NCBI RefSeq assembly: GCF_011393335.1
Contig: NZ_CP049865.1
Span: forward strand, 3,552,722-3,616,721
Origin: Propioniciclava coleopterorum
GTDB taxonomy: Bacteria > Actinomycetota > Actinomycetes > Propionibacteriales > Propionibacteriaceae
DNA length: 64,000 nt
Reading direction: 5' to 3'
Both the position numbers and the translations under genes were made by a program. Below the pieces are notes generated by a model. The model worked only from the letters and a program-made list of their open reading frames with translations, was not told where the DNA came from and ran no database searches. Shown piece by piece: positions 1-9,049 of this stretch (position 1 is its first letter; each line of letters opens with the position of its first letter).

Positions 1-53
1 TGCCGCTAGCGTGAGCGGTCCCGAAGAACACCCACTGAGAAGGAGCGACGACG

Positions 54-2066
54 ATGTCTCATGATCCGCACGGAGGCCTGACCGGTTGGGACCTCGAGGG
101 TTTTCACAGCGGTGGCGACACCGAGCTGTGGAAGCGGCTCGGCGCGCACGTCGTGACGGTGCACGACGACGAACGCGGTGAGCTCACCGGGACGCGGTTC
201 GCGGTGTGGGCGCCGAACGCCCAGGAGGTGCGGATCAACGCCGACTTCAACTGGTGGACCGGCGACGCCATGACGCGCATCCCCGGCACCGGCGTGTGGG
301 CCACCTTCGTCGAGGGCGTGGGCGACGGGACGCTGTACAAGTACAACATCCTGGGCGCCGACGGGGTGTGGCACGAGAAGGTCGACCCGATGGCGACCTT
401 CGCCGAGCAGGCGCCGGCGAACTCCTCCATCGTCTACACCAGCCGGTTCGGCTGGGGTGACGACGCGTGGATGGAGGCGCGGGCGTCCAAGAACATGCAG
501 GTCGAGCCGATGTCGATCTACGAGGTGCACCTGGGCAGCTGGCGCAAGGGCAAGACCTACCTCGAGTTGGCCGAGGAACTGGTCGAGTACGTCACGTGGC
601 AGGGTTTCACCCACGTCGAGTTCCTGCCGGTCACCGAGCACCCGTTCGAGCCGAGCTGGGGCTACCAGGTCACCAACTACTTCGCGCCGCAGAGCCGGCT
701 GGGCAAGCCCGACGAGTTCCGCTACCTGGTGGACCGCCTGCACCAGGCCGGCATCGGCGTCATCCTCGACTGGGTGCCCGGCCACTTCCCCAAGGACGAG
801 TGGGCGCTGGGACGCTTCGACGGCACCGCGCTGTACGAGCACGCCGACCCGCGCCAGGGCGAGCACAAGGACTGGGGCACGTACATCTTCAACTACGGCC
901 GCGACGAGGTGAAGTCGTTCCTGGTCAGCAACGCGCTGTACTGGGTGACCGAGTTCCACATCGACGCGCTCCGGGTGGACGCCGTGGCGTCCATGCTCTA
1001 CCTCGACTACAGCCGCGAGGACGGCGAGTGGGTGCCCAACGAGTTCGGCGGCAACCACAACCTGGAGGCCATCGACTTCCTGCGCTACGTCAACCGGCAC
1101 CTCTACGAGCGCGTCCCGGGCGTGGCGATGATCGCCGAGGAGTCCACCTCGTTCGGCGGGGTCACGCAGCCCACCAACCTGGGCGGCCTGGGCTTCGGCT
1201 TCAAGTGGAACATGGGCTGGATGAACGACTCGCTGCGCTACCTGGCGCTGGAGCCGATCTACCGGCAGTGGCACCACCACGAGATGACCTTCGCGATGGT
1301 CTACCAGTACTCGGAGAACTTCATCCTGCCGATCAGCCACGACGAGGTCGTGCACGGCAAGGGGTCGATGATCAACAAGATCCCGCAGGACGCCTGGCGC
1401 CAGTTCGCCACGCTGCGCGCGTTCTACGCGTTCATGTGGGCCTTCCCGGGCAAGCAGCTTCTGTTCATGGGCCAGGAGTTCGGGCAGCGCTCCGAGTTCA
1501 ACGAGGCCGTCAGCCTCGAGTGGTGGGTCTCGGACCTGTGGGGCCACCACGGCCTGCAGCGCCTCATCAAGGACCTCAACGAGGTCTACCGCGAGCACCC
1601 GGCGATGTGGCAGTTGGACGGCGACCCCGCGGGGTTCTCGTGGATCAACGCCGACGACGCGGGCCGCAATACCTACTCGTGGATCCGCCGTGACGACGCC
1701 GGCCAGCAGTTGGCCGTCATCGTGAACTTCAGCTCGGAGCCCTGGTACGACTACGAGATCGGCCTGCCCGAGGCGGGCACGTGGACCGAGGTCATCAACA
1801 CCGACGCCACCGTCTACGACGGCTCGGGCATCGGCAACTTCGGCGCCGTCGAGGCCACCGAGGGCACCTGGGGCGAGTACCCGGCGCACGCCAAGGTCCA
1901 GGTGCCGCCGCTCGGCGCGGTGATCCTGCGCCACGACGGCGACGTCGCCGACGGGGCCCAGCCGCGGCGCGCGGTCGAGTCCGCGTCCGACGGCCCCGAG
2001 GCCCCCGAGGTCTCCGAGCCGACGGAGGAGGCCGAGGTCTCCGAGGCGGTCGCGGAGGCCCGCTAG
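54..2066 (+). CDS. glgB: 1,4-alpha-glucan branching enzyme (GH13)
   Basis: Cytosolic enzyme that makes alpha-1,6 branches in glycogen by cutting an alpha-1,4 chain and transferring it. The 670-residue protein has an N-terminal CBM48-like region (about residues 40-130), the GH13 barrel and a C-terminal beta domain. The catalytic set is visible: nucleophile D309 in ALRVDAV, acid/base E362 in IAEESTSF and D430 in SHDEVVHGKG, where DEVVHGK is typical of branching enzymes. The last 40 residues are an acidic Glu/Pro/Ser-rich tail beyond the usual fold. An AGGAG Shine-Dalgarno lies 8-12 nt before the ATG. The stop abuts the GTG of the downstream NUDIX gene, so the two are probably cotranscribed. The preceding gene is outside the window. 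Confidence 0.97.
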   Translation: MSHDPHGGLTGWDLEGFHSGGDTELWKRLGAHVVTVHDDERGELTGTRFAVWAPNAQEVRINADFNWWTGDAMTRIPGTGVWATFVEGVGDGTLYKYNILGADGVWHEKVDPMATFAEQAPANSSIVYTSRFGWGDDAWMEARASKNMQVEPMSIYEVHLGSWRKGKTYLELAEELVEYVTWQGFTHVEFLPVTEHPFEPSWGYQVTNYFAPQSRLGKPDEFRYLVDRLHQAGIGVILDWVPGHFPKDEWALGRFDGTALYEHADPRQGEHKDWGTYIFNYGRDEVKSFLVSNALYWVTEFHIDALRVDAVASMLYLDYSREDGEWVPNEFGGNHNLEAIDFLRYVNRHLYERVPGVAMIAEESTSFGGVTQPTNLGGLGFGFKWNMGWMNDSLRYLALEPIYRQWHHHEMTFAMVYQYSENFILPISHDEVVHGKGSMINKIPQDAWRQFATLRAFYAFMWAFPGKQLLFMGQEFGQRSEFNEAVSLEWWVSDLWGHHGLQRLIKDLNEVYREHPAMWQLDGDPAGFSWINADDAGRNTYSWIRRDDAGQQLAVIVNFSSEPWYDYEIGLPEAGTWTEVINTDATVYDGSGIGNFGAVEATEGTWGEYPAHAKVQVPPLGAVILRHDGDVADGAQPRRAVESASDGPEAPEVSEPTEEAEVSEAVAEAR

Positions 2067-2822
2067 GTGTCGGATCGGGAGCCGCGGCGCACCGAGGAGC
2101 GCGTCGCGGCCGACGACGTCGAGGGGAGGCGCGCGCTGCACCGGCGCGGATTCCGGCTCGAGGGCCGGCTGCGGGAGGCGCGTCCGCGCGGCGACGGCTG
2201 GGTCGACGAGTTGGTCTACGCGCGCCTGACCGGGGATCCCGAGGGGCCCGAGGCGCATCGGCACGTCATGAACTCGGTGACGCCCCGCAAACGGCTCATC
2301 GCGCACGCGCTGGTGCGCGACGAGGCGGGGCGCGTGCTGCTGTGCGAGACCTCGTTCAAGGACGACTGGGAGTTGCCCGGCGGGATCGTCGAGCCCGGCG
2401 AGTCCCCGCGCGACGCGTGCGCCCGCGAGATGGTCGAGGAGATGGGCTTCGCCCCCGGCGTCCGAGGCGTGCTGGTGGTGGACTGGCTGGCCCCCTACAG
2501 AGGCTGGGAGGACGCCGTCGAGCTCGTGTTCGCCACGGACCCCGTCGTCGAGCTGGACAAGCCGCGCCTGCGTCCCGACGGCCACGAGATCCTGGCGCTC
2601 CACTGGCTGACCGTCCCGGAAGCGCAGGCGAAGATGACCCCGTTCGGGCGGCGCGGTTGGCGTCCGCGGTGGCGGCGGCGGACGCGGGCACCACGCTCTA
2701 CACCGAGGCGGGCGTGGTCGGTCACTGACACAGGCGAACTGATTCACGCTTCTGGGCGACATCCCCTTCGCCGGCTCGCCGCCGGAGCGGTACCGGCCGC
2801 CGGTCTGGGATCCCCGACCTGA
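2067..2822 (+). CDS. NUDIX hydrolase, frameshifted near its 3' end
   Basis: NUDIX pyrophosphohydrolase of unknown substrate. The Nudix box is at about residues 110-132 (GGIVEPGESPRDAC followed by REMVEEMG). The GTG start directly follows the glgB stop, so translation is likely coupled. The frame given runs on to 2822, but after about residue 193 it turns into Arg/Pro-rich sequence typical of a wrong frame. The neighbouring frame from about 2650 gives a normal NUDIX ending (ASAVAAADAGTTLYTEAG) and stops at 2728. Adding one G to the GGG run at 2646-2648 restores a protein of about 220 residues. The real gene therefore probably ends at 2728. Substrate cannot be told from the sequence. Confidence 0.85.
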   Translation: MSDREPRRTEERVAADDVEGRRALHRRGFRLEGRLREARPRGDGWVDELVYARLTGDPEGPEAHRHVMNSVTPRKRLIAHALVRDEAGRVLLCETSFKDDWELPGGIVEPGESPRDACAREMVEEMGFAPGVRGVLVVDWLAPYRGWEDAVELVFATDPVVELDKPRLRPDGHEILALHWLTVPEAQAKMTPFGRRGWRPRWRRRTRAPRSTPRRAWSVTDTGELIHASGRHPLRRLAAGAVPAAGLGSPT

Positions 2823-3179
2823 TCAGGGGCGCGGCACGTAGAGCGCGCCCTGGGGCTGCGGCGCGTAGAAGCGCTCCAGGGTCGCCACGTCGTCGGGGCC
2901 GGCGTCCCAGACGAGCTTCACCTCCATGTCGGCCTTGTGGGGGTCGGCGGTCACGAACGCGCCGATCAGCCCGGCGCCGGGGCGCGTCCCGACCCAGATG
3001 TCGATGCCCTCGCCATCGCCGCCGGAGGTCGCCTCCAGGTAGCCGTAGTCGAGCGGGTAGACCACCTCGGGGAACCGCGGGTGCCGGCTGCCGCGCGGCC
3101 GGTCGACCCGGACGGCGTGCCGGGCGACCAGGTCGGCGGCGACGTCCCAGAACGTCGCCCCGACCCGCCGCGGCGTCAC
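2823..3179 (-). CDS. Inorganic pyrophosphatase-like small protein
   Basis: A 118-residue protein related to soluble inorganic pyrophosphatases. YPLDYGYLEAT matches the family's conserved Tyr-rich strand, and GEGIDIWVG and DMEVKLVWD sit where the metal-binding segments of the enzyme lie. It is shorter than classical PPases (about 165 residues), and the DxDPxD metal loop is reduced to GIDIWVG, so activity on PPi is uncertain. The start is GTG, 1 nt from the stop of the upstream 75-residue gene, so the two form a pair. It may be a degenerate or altered-specificity PPase-fold protein. Confidence 0.7.
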   Translation of the reverse strand: MTPRRVGATFWDVAADLVARHAVRVDRPRGSRHPRFPEVVYPLDYGYLEATSGGDGEGIDIWVGTRPGAGLIGAFVTADPHKADMEVKLVWDAGPDDVATLERFYAPQPQGALYVPRP

Positions 3180-3180
3180 A

Positions 3181-3408
3181 TCAGCCCTCGCGGACCCGGG
3201 CGCGGGCCGTCCGCAGCAGAGCCTCGGGGTTCGAGTGCCGCACCTCGCCCAGCGCGTCGTCCAGCGTGGCGAGCAGGTCGCCCAGCAGGCGCGGCTCGGC
3301 GTCGTCCACGAAGGGCGCGGGCGCGTCCGCCTCGGCCGACCGGGCCAGCCACTCCCGCAGCACCAACGCCTCGGCCTGGCTCAGCCGCAGGACCAGTTCG
3401 TCGTCCAT
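3181..3408 (-). CDS. Small protein of unknown function
   Basis: A 75-residue acidic, leucine- and alanine-rich protein (LVLRLSQAEALVLREWLARS), mostly predictable as alpha-helix, with no membrane segment and no motif I recognise. A GAGGAAGG Shine-Dalgarno precedes the ATG and supports it as a real gene. Its stop lies 1 nt before the GTG of the pyrophosphatase-like gene, so the two are probably one transcript. The 260-nt stretch between it and ppc must hold both divergent promoters. Confidence 0.6.
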   Translation of the reverse strand: MDDELVLRLSQAEALVLREWLARSAEADAPAPFVDDAEPRLLGDLLATLDDALGEVRHSNPEALLRTARARVREG

Positions 3409-3656
3409 GTCACACCCTTCCTCGCGTGCGGCCAGACTAATGGGCCGGGCGGCGCCGTGTCGTTCTGGTGCCTCCAGTCGCGCGGCGGGATCCGCTCACA
3501 AGGGGAAACGTCCGGCGCACGCCGCGCTCGGGGCACCACGACGACATGGCCCGCCCCGGCGGCCCGGACGCGCGACCCCGCCTTACGCCCCGGACGCGCC
3601 GAGCGCAAACCGGCCTCACCTCGTGGAACGCTCAACGACCCCGCGCGCGGGGGTGT

Positions 3657-3662
3657 CAGGCT
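3657..3662 (+). promoter_or_regulatory. -10-like box for leaderless ppc mRNA
   Basis: CAGGCT lies 6 nt upstream of the GTG chosen for ppc and there is no Shine-Dalgarno. Transcription would start at or next to the start codon. A GC palindrome (CCCCGCGCGCGGGG, 3639-3652) lies just upstream. Confidence 0.55.
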
Positions 3663-3668
3663 TGTCGG

Positions 3669-6446
3669 GTGACCGATCCCGACGAAACCACCGCCATCGA
3701 CCCCGAGTTGCGCGCCGACGTGCGCCGGGTCTCCACCCTGCTGGGCGAGAGCCTGGTCCGCCAGGGAGGCCAGCGGCTGCTCGACCTCGTCGAGGACGTG
3801 CGCGTCCAGATCAAGCAGGCGCGCACCCAGGCCGAGCCGGACGCCGCCGAGCACGCACGCGCCGCGCTGAAGCAACTCGACCTCGCCGACGCCACGGCGC
3901 TGGTCCGGGCGTTCGCGTCCTACTTCCAGCTCGCGAACACTGCCGAGCAGGTGCACCGGGTACGGGCGATCGAGGCGTCCGACGCCGAGGAGGGCTGGCT
4001 GGAGGCCGCCGTCCGCGACATCGTCGCCGAGGGTGGCCCCGCGCTGCTGGCCGACACCCTCGCCGCCACCGACCTGCGCCCCGTGTTCACCGCGCACCCC
4101 ACCGAGGCGTCCCGCCGCTCGGTGCTGCTGAAGCTGCGCGACATCGCCGACGAGCTCGCGTCCCCCACGGCCGAGGGCTCGGCGGCGCGCCGCCGGCAGG
4201 ACGTCCGGCTGGCCGAGACGATCGACCTGCTGTGGCAGACCGACGAACTGCGGCTCGCCTCCCCCACGCCGGTCGACGAGGCGCGCAACGCGCTGTTCTA
4301 CCTGGACGCCATCGTCACCGACGCGCTGCCGGCGGTGCTGACCGACCTCAACGCGCTGTGCGCCGAGCACGGCGTCGACGTGTCCGCCACCGCGGCCCCG
4401 ATCCGGCTGGGCAGCTGGATCGGCGGCGACCGCGACGGCAACCCGTTCGTCACCCCCGCGGTCACCCGCGAGGTGCTGCAACTGCAGCACGAGCACGCCA
4501 TCACGCACGCGCTGGCGGTGGTCGCCGACCTGATCACCGCGCTGTCGGTCTCGGCGCGGCTGGCCCCGGTATCGGAGGAACTCGCCGAGTCGCTGGCGGC
4601 CGATCTGGAGCGGCTGCCGAACCTGGACGCCCGCCTCCTGGCCATCAACGCCGAGGAGCCCTACCGCCTCAAGCTGTCGTGCGTCCGGGCCAAGCTGGCC
4701 AACACCCGGCAGCGCAACCGCGTCGGGGCGCCGCACGAGGCCGGCCTGGACTACGCCGACGCCACCGAGCTGCTGGACGAACTGCAGCTGGTCGCCGACT
4801 CCCTCGAGGTGCACCACGGCGCGCTGGCCGCGCACGGCCGCGTCCGCACTGCGATGCAGGCGCTGGCGGCGTCCGGGCTGCACCTGGCGACCCTGGACGT
4901 CCGCGAGCATTCCGACGCCCACCACGAGGCCGTCGGCGCGCTGCTGGACCGGCTCGGCGTGCTGGACCGGCCCTACGCCGACCTGACCCGCGAGGAGCGC
5001 CGCGCGGCCCTGTCCGCCGAGTTGGCGTCCCGGCGCCCGCTGGCCGGACGCCGCTCGCCGCTGACCGGCCACGAGCGGCAGACCTTCGACGTGTTCACCG
5101 CGATCGCCGAGGCCCAGTCCCGCTACGGCCGCGAGGTGATCGAGACCTACATCGTGTCGATGACGCACGGCGTCGACGACATCCTGGCCGCCGCGATCCT
5201 GGCCCGCGAGGCCGGCCTGGTGGACCTGCACGGCGGCGCCGACGGCACCGGCGCGCACGCCGACCTCGGCATGGTCGCGCTACTGGAGACCATCGAGGAG
5301 CTGCGGCACTGCGCCGAGCTGGTCGACGGCCTGCTGTCCGACCCCTCGTTCCGGCGGCTGGTCGAGCTGCGCGGCAACCGCCTGGAGGTCATGCTCGGCT
5401 ACTCCGACTCCAACAAGCAGGCCGGCGTCCTGACCAGCCAGTGGGAGATCCACCAGGCCCAGCGCAAGCTGCGCGACGTGACGCGGCGCCACGGCGTGAA
5501 GCTGCGGCTGTTCCACGGTCGCGGCGGATCTGTGGGGCGCGGCGGTGGCCCCACCTACGACGCGATCATGGCCCAGCCCGGCGGCGTCCTGGACGGCACC
5601 ATCAAGTTCACCGAGCAGGGCGAGGTCATCTCCGACAAGTACTCGCTGCCGGCGCTGGCCCGCGACAACCTGGCGCTCTCGCTGGCCGCGGTGCTCTCGG
5701 CGACCGCGCTGCACCAGCACCCGCGCCAGCCCGCCGAGGATCTGGCCCGCTGGGACGCCGTCCTGCAGGTCGCCTCGGACGCCGCCTACGACGCCTACTC
5801 CCGCCTCGTCTCAGACCCCGACCTGCCCGCCTACTTCGTGGCGTCCACCCCCGTCGACCAGCTCGGCGCGCTGCACATCGGGTCCCGACCCAGCAAGCGT
5901 CCCGACTCGGGCAGCGGCATCGAGGGCCTGCGCGCCATCCCGTGGGTGTTCGGCTGGACCCAGTCCCGTCAGATCATCCCCGGCTGGTTCGGCGTCGGTT
6001 CCGGGCTCAAGGCGGCCCGCGAGGCCGGGCACGAGGCGGACCTGGCGCAGATGCTGCAGCAGTGGAACTTCTTCGCCACCGTGGCGTCCAACGTGTCGAT
6101 GACGCTGGCCAAGACCGACCTCGATGTGGCCTCCCACTACGTGGATTCCCTCGTGCCCGAAGACCTGCGGCACGTCTTCGACGTGATCCGTGCCGAGTAC
6201 GAACTGACGCTGGCCGAGCTCGCCCGGCTCACCGGCGAGGACCACCTGCTCGACACCCAGCCCCGGCTGCAGCGCACCCTGGCTGTCCGCGACCAGTACC
6301 TCGACCCGATCTCCTACCTGCAGGTCGAGCTGCTTCGCCGCGTCCGCGCCCTGGACGCCGCCGGCGAGGCGATCCCCGACGAACTCCAGCGCGCGCTGCT
6401 GGTGACCGTCAACGGCGTCGCCGCCGGCCTGCGCAACACGGGGTAG
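3669..6446 (+). CDS. ppc: Phosphoenolpyruvate carboxylase
   Basis: Anaplerotic enzyme that carboxylates PEP to oxaloacetate in the cytosol. The open frame extends back to 3468, but the upstream part is Arg/Pro-rich non-protein-like sequence. The GTG at 3669 gives a 925-residue protein starting [15 protein letters not shown], the usual family start and length. Visible signatures are [12 protein letters not shown] with catalytic His143, [23 protein letters not shown], the mobile loop [18 protein letters not shown] at about residue 615, [11 protein letters not shown] and the conserved C-terminal Asn-Thr-Gly. The mRNA appears leaderless. The stop codon lies inside a hairpin shared with the convergent ROK repressor gene. 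Confidence 0.97.
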   Translation: MTDPDETTAIDPELRADVRRVSTLLGESLVRQGGQRLLDLVEDVRVQIKQARTQAEPDAAEHARAALKQLDLADATALVRAFASYFQLANTAEQVHRVRAIEASDAEEGWLEAAVRDIVAEGGPALLADTLAATDLRPVFTAHPTEASRRSVLLKLRDIADELASPTAEGSAARRRQDVRLAETIDLLWQTDELRLASPTPVDEARNALFYLDAIVTDALPAVLTDLNALCAEHGVDVSATAAPIRLGSWIGGDRDGNPFVTPAVTREVLQLQHEHAITHALAVVADLITALSVSARLAPVSEELAESLAADLERLPNLDARLLAINAEEPYRLKLSCVRAKLANTRQRNRVGAPHEAGLDYADATELLDELQLVADSLEVHHGALAAHGRVRTAMQALAASGLHLATLDVREHSDAHHEAVGALLDRLGVLDRPYADLTREERRAALSAELASRRPLAGRRSPLTGHERQTFDVFTAIAEAQSRYGREVIETYIVSMTHGVDDILAAAILAREAGLVDLHGGADGTGAHADLGMVALLETIEELRHCAELVDGLLSDPSFRRLVELRGNRLEVMLGYSDSNKQAGVLTSQWEIHQAQRKLRDVTRRHGVKLRLFHGRGGSVGRGGGPTYDAIMAQPGGVLDGTIKFTEQGEVISDKYSLPALARDNLALSLAAVLSATALHQHPRQPAEDLARWDAVLQVASDAAYDAYSRLVSDPDLPAYFVASTPVDQLGALHIGSRPSKRPDSGSGIEGLRAIPWVFGWTQSRQIIPGWFGVGSGLKAAREAGHEADLAQMLQQWNFFATVASNVSMTLAKTDLDVASHYVDSLVPEDLRHVFDVIRAEYELTLAELARLTGEDHLLDTQPRLQRTLAVRDQYLDPISYLQVELLRRVRALDAAGEAIPDELQRALLVTVNGVAAGLRNTG

Positions 6447-6458
6447 CCACTACCCCGT
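6438..6458. terminator. Bidirectional hairpin containing both convergent stop codons
   Basis: A perfect 9-bp stem (ACGGGGTAG / CTACCCCGT) with a CCA loop. The ppc stop (6444-6446) lies in the left arm and the ROK repressor stop (complement of 6450-6452) in the right arm. There is no U-tract, so it would be a weak or Rho-assisted terminator in both directions. Confidence 0.6.
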
Positions 6459-7610
6459 CGCCAGCAGTTCGTCGATCACCGGCGCCGCCAGGGCGTCGGC
6501 CACCACGAGGGCGACCAGCCCGGACGCCGCGGTGTGGTCGCCGTTCGCCACCCGGTACTCCGCTGCGTTCCCGATGCGATCGGAGAGTTGCTCCCGGATC
6601 GCGGCTTCGACCTGCTGCGCGATCGTCGGGCGTCCGCCCAGGACGCCCCCGAAGGCGACGTACTGGGGGTTGGAGACCTGGACGAAGCCCCCGACGTGGG
6701 TACCCAGCAGCCGAGCGGCGGCGTGGACCCGCTCGACGACGTCGGGCTCGCCGCGATCATAGGCGGCGGAGAGATCGCTCACCGAAGCGATGTCGCGGCG
6801 GGCGACATCCCGCACGAGGGCGCGCCCGGACGCGTACGCGGCGAGGCAACCGCGCCGCCCACAGGTGCACTCCGGCCCCCGGCCCGGGGTGATGCGAAGG
6901 TGGCCGAGGTCACCGGCCGCCCCCGTCGACCCGCGCATCATGTGGCCGCCCGTCAGGAGTCCGAGCCCCAGCCCGGTGGAGAACTTCACGCCCAACAGGA
7001 CGCCGTCGTCGTCCATATCGGGCACTTCGGTGGAGACCCCCAGGGCGAGGGCGCGCGCGTCGTTCTCCACGGAGACTGCGCAGCCGAACCTCGTCGCCAC
7101 GAGGGACTCGATGGGGTAGCTCGGATCCGGCAGCGCCACCGATGCCAGGCGCTGTCCCGTGTGGCGGTCGACGGGCGCCGGCAGTGCCAGCCCCACTCCC
7201 ATCAGGCGTGCCGCGCGCCGCTCGGCCAGGAGTCGCTCCCCCACCCCGCACAGGTGCTCGACGAGTTCGGGCAGCGTCTCGTCCGAGCCACGGATGACCG
7301 CCTCGGAGGCCAGCGACGCCCCGTCGACGTCGCACACGGACGCCGCGGCCCGGTGGTGGCCGACGTCCAGCGTCAGGACGACGCGGTCCCGTGCGTCGAA
7401 CGCCAGGACGGCCGCAGGGCGTCCGCCGGTCGAGGTGCGGAACCCGGATTCGCGGATGAGCCCGGCGGCCTGCAACTGGTCCAGACGCAGGTACAGCGTG
7501 GAGCGCGCCATCCCGGTTCGCTCGAGAAGTTCGGCCCGTGTCAGGCCCCCCGATCCGCGGATGACGCCCAGGATCTCACCCGCGCTGGTCGCCGAAGGCT
7601 GCGTCGGCAC
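6450..7610 (-). CDS. ROK-family transcriptional repressor
   Basis: A 386-residue regulator with an N-terminal winged helix-turn-helix (about residues 10-70; LTRAELLERTGMARSTLYLRLDQLQAAGLI) and a sugar-kinase-like ROK domain. The ROK domain shows ENDARALALG and the zinc motif CTCGRRGCLAAYASG. Proteins of this type (NagC, Mlc and XylR relatives) repress sugar genes until they bind a sugar or sugar phosphate. It is transcribed away from the large glycoside operon that starts at 7730, with a 119-nt shared promoter region holding two inverted repeats, so it very likely controls that operon and itself. The GTG start has a good GGAGGTGG Shine-Dalgarno. Confidence 0.9.
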   Translation of the reverse strand: MPTQPSATSAGEILGVIRGSGGLTRAELLERTGMARSTLYLRLDQLQAAGLIRESGFRTSTGGRPAAVLAFDARDRVVLTLDVGHHRAAASVCDVDGASLASEAVIRGSDETLPELVEHLCGVGERLLAERRAARLMGVGLALPAPVDRHTGQRLASVALPDPSYPIESLVATRFGCAVSVENDARALALGVSTEVPDMDDDGVLLGVKFSTGLGLGLLTGGHMMRGSTGAAGDLGHLRITPGRGPECTCGRRGCLAAYASGRALVRDVARRDIASVSDLSAAYDRGEPDVVERVHAAARLLGTHVGGFVQVSNPQYVAFGGVLGGRPTIAQQVEAAIREQLSDRIGNAAEYRVANGDHTAASGLVALVVADALAAPVIDELLATG

Positions 7611-7655
7611 GTTCCACCTCCGATCGTCGCCGGGTCTTCCCAGGCGCGCACTTAT

Positions 7656-7694
7656 GTCTTACGCTAACACCGAAGTGTATTGATCGCCTATCAA
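7656..7694. promoter_or_regulatory. Candidate ROK operators between divergent promoters
   Basis: Two AT-richer imperfect palindromes lie in the divergent intergenic region: GTCTTACGCTAACAC (7656-7670) and TTGATCGCCTATCAA (7680-7694). Their outer bases pair perfectly and the centres do not. Both lie where promoter elements for the repressor and the operon must overlap. A small GC hairpin (CGCCCC/GGGGCG, 7701-7716) lies just before the Shine-Dalgarno of the first operon gene. Assignment to the ROK protein is inference from position. Confidence 0.45.
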
Positions 7695-7729
7695 ACAAAA
7701 CGCCCCAGGCGGGGCGAGAGGAGACAACG

Positions 7730-9049
7730 ATGTCCCAAGTCCTCAACGCGTCCTTCTCGCGGCGCGGCCTGCTGGGCCTCGGCGCAGGGCTCGCAGTGGC
7801 CTCCACGCTGGCGGGCTGCGCCGGCGCAAGCACCTCCGGTGGCGGCGACGTCACGTTCTTCTCCACGCAGTTCGCCCCCGTCGAGGAGAAGCAGCGGTTC
7901 GAGAAGATCCTCACCGAGTACGTCAAGGACGTGAAGGTGGGCTTCAACGCCCTCCCCTCCGCCGCGGACTTCAACACCCAACTCAAGTCCCAGGTGGACG
8001 CCAAGAAGGTCTCCATCGGTGTCGCCGCCGCGATCCACGGCGACCTCGCCCCGCTCGGGGACTACCTCGACAACGTCGACGATCTCGTGGCGGACGCCAA
8101 GGCGGCGGGGATCACCGACGATCTGCTCACACTCGGCAAGATGGGGACGGCACAGCAGAAGTACATCCCCTGGATGCAGGCCTCCTACGTCGTCTGCGTG
8201 AACAAGAAGGCGCTCGAATGGCTCCCCTCGGGCGCCGACGTCAACGCCCTGACCTACGACCAGTTCCTGCAGTGGGCAGTCGACGCCAACAAGGCCAACG
8301 GCAAGCCCGTCTTCGGATTCCCCGCCGGCCCGAAGGGGTTGTACCACCGCTTCTTCCAGGGCTACCTGCTCCCCTCCTTCACCGGCGGTGTGGTGTCACG
8401 GTGGACCTCGGACGACGCGGTCAAGGGCTGGACCTGGATGCAGGAGTTCTGGAAGAACTGCAACCCGGCCTCGACCAACTACGAGTTCATGCAGGAGCCG
8501 CTCGCCCGCGGCGAGGTTCTGGTCGCCTGGGATCACGTGGCTCGACTGGTCGCGGCCCCCAAGGACAAGCCCGAGGACTGGATCATGGTCCCGGCACCCA
8601 TCGGCGACAAGGGCCTGGGCTACATGCTCATCGTCGCCGGCATGGCCGTCCCGAAGGGCGGCGACAAGGCACAGGCCGCCAAGGTCATCAAGGCGCTGTC
8701 GGCCCCGGCGGCCCAGGTCGAACTCCTCCGTCAGAACGCCTTCTTCCCGGTCGTCAAGGCGGATCTCCCGACCGACCTTCCCGGCCCGATCAAGCTGGCC
8801 GCCGAGGCCATCGAGAAGCAGGCCACGTCGCCCAAGGCGCTGCTCGCCCTGCCGCCGGTCGGCCTGGGTGCCAAGGACGGCGAGTTCGGCCAGGTCTTCA
8901 AGGACGTCTTCCGCGAGACCTGCCTGCAGGGAGCTGATCCCAAGGCCACGATCACCAAGTACGCGACGAACCTGGAGACGATCCTGGCCGGGGCGAAGGT
9001 TCCGTGCTGGGCGCCGGATCCGGCGGCCGACGTCTGCAAGGTGGGCTGA
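7730..9049 (+). CDS. ABC transporter sugar-binding lipoprotein
   Basis: A 439-residue extracellular solute-binding protein (MalE-like, family 1). The N-terminus has twin arginines (SRRGLLGLG) followed by a lipobox LAGC with Cys30, so it is probably exported through Tat or Sec and anchored by lipid. It delivers its ligand to the permeases that follow. It is the first gene of the 13-gene operon, preceded by GAGAGGAG. Its stop overlaps the next start as ATGA-type. By operon content the ligand is likely a small glycoside or oligosaccharide; E. coli YcjN is the positional counterpart. Confidence 0.9.
   Translation: MSQVLNASFSRRGLLGLGAGLAVASTLAGCAGASTSGGGDVTFFSTQFAPVEEKQRFEKILTEYVKDVKVGFNALPSAADFNTQLKSQVDAKKVSIGVAAAIHGDLAPLGDYLDNVDDLVADAKAAGITDDLLTLGKMGTAQQKYIPWMQASYVVCVNKKALEWLPSGADVNALTYDQFLQWAVDANKANGKPVFGFPAGPKGLYHRFFQGYLLPSFTGGVVSRWTSDDAVKGWTWMQEFWKNCNPASTNYEFMQEPLARGEVLVAWDHVARLVAAPKDKPEDWIMVPAPIGDKGLGYMLIVAGMAVPKGGDKAQAAKVIKALSAPAAQVELLRQNAFFPVVKADLPTDLPGPIKLAAEAIEKQATSPKALLALPPVGLGAKDGEFGQVFKDVFRETCLQGADPKATITKYATNLETILAGAKVPCWAPDPAADVCKVG

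Noticed and set aside
6-2762. 918-residue minus-strand open frame over glgB and similar very long frames elsewhere (for example plus-strand 3266-6892)
   Set aside because: Amino-acid composition is Arg/Pro/Gly/Val-rich with no family motifs. They are antisense or shifted shadows of well-identified genes, caused by the high GC content.
2729-2822. Protein-like reading (FAGSPPERYRPPVWDP) after the NUDIX gene
   Set aside because: No start codon and an in-frame stop just before it; too short to support as a gene or as an extension of the NUDIX protein.
3409-3668. Possible small gene between the 75-residue gene and ppc
   Set aside because: Frames there are Arg/Pro-rich, lack Shine-Dalgarno sequences and overlap the divergent promoter region.
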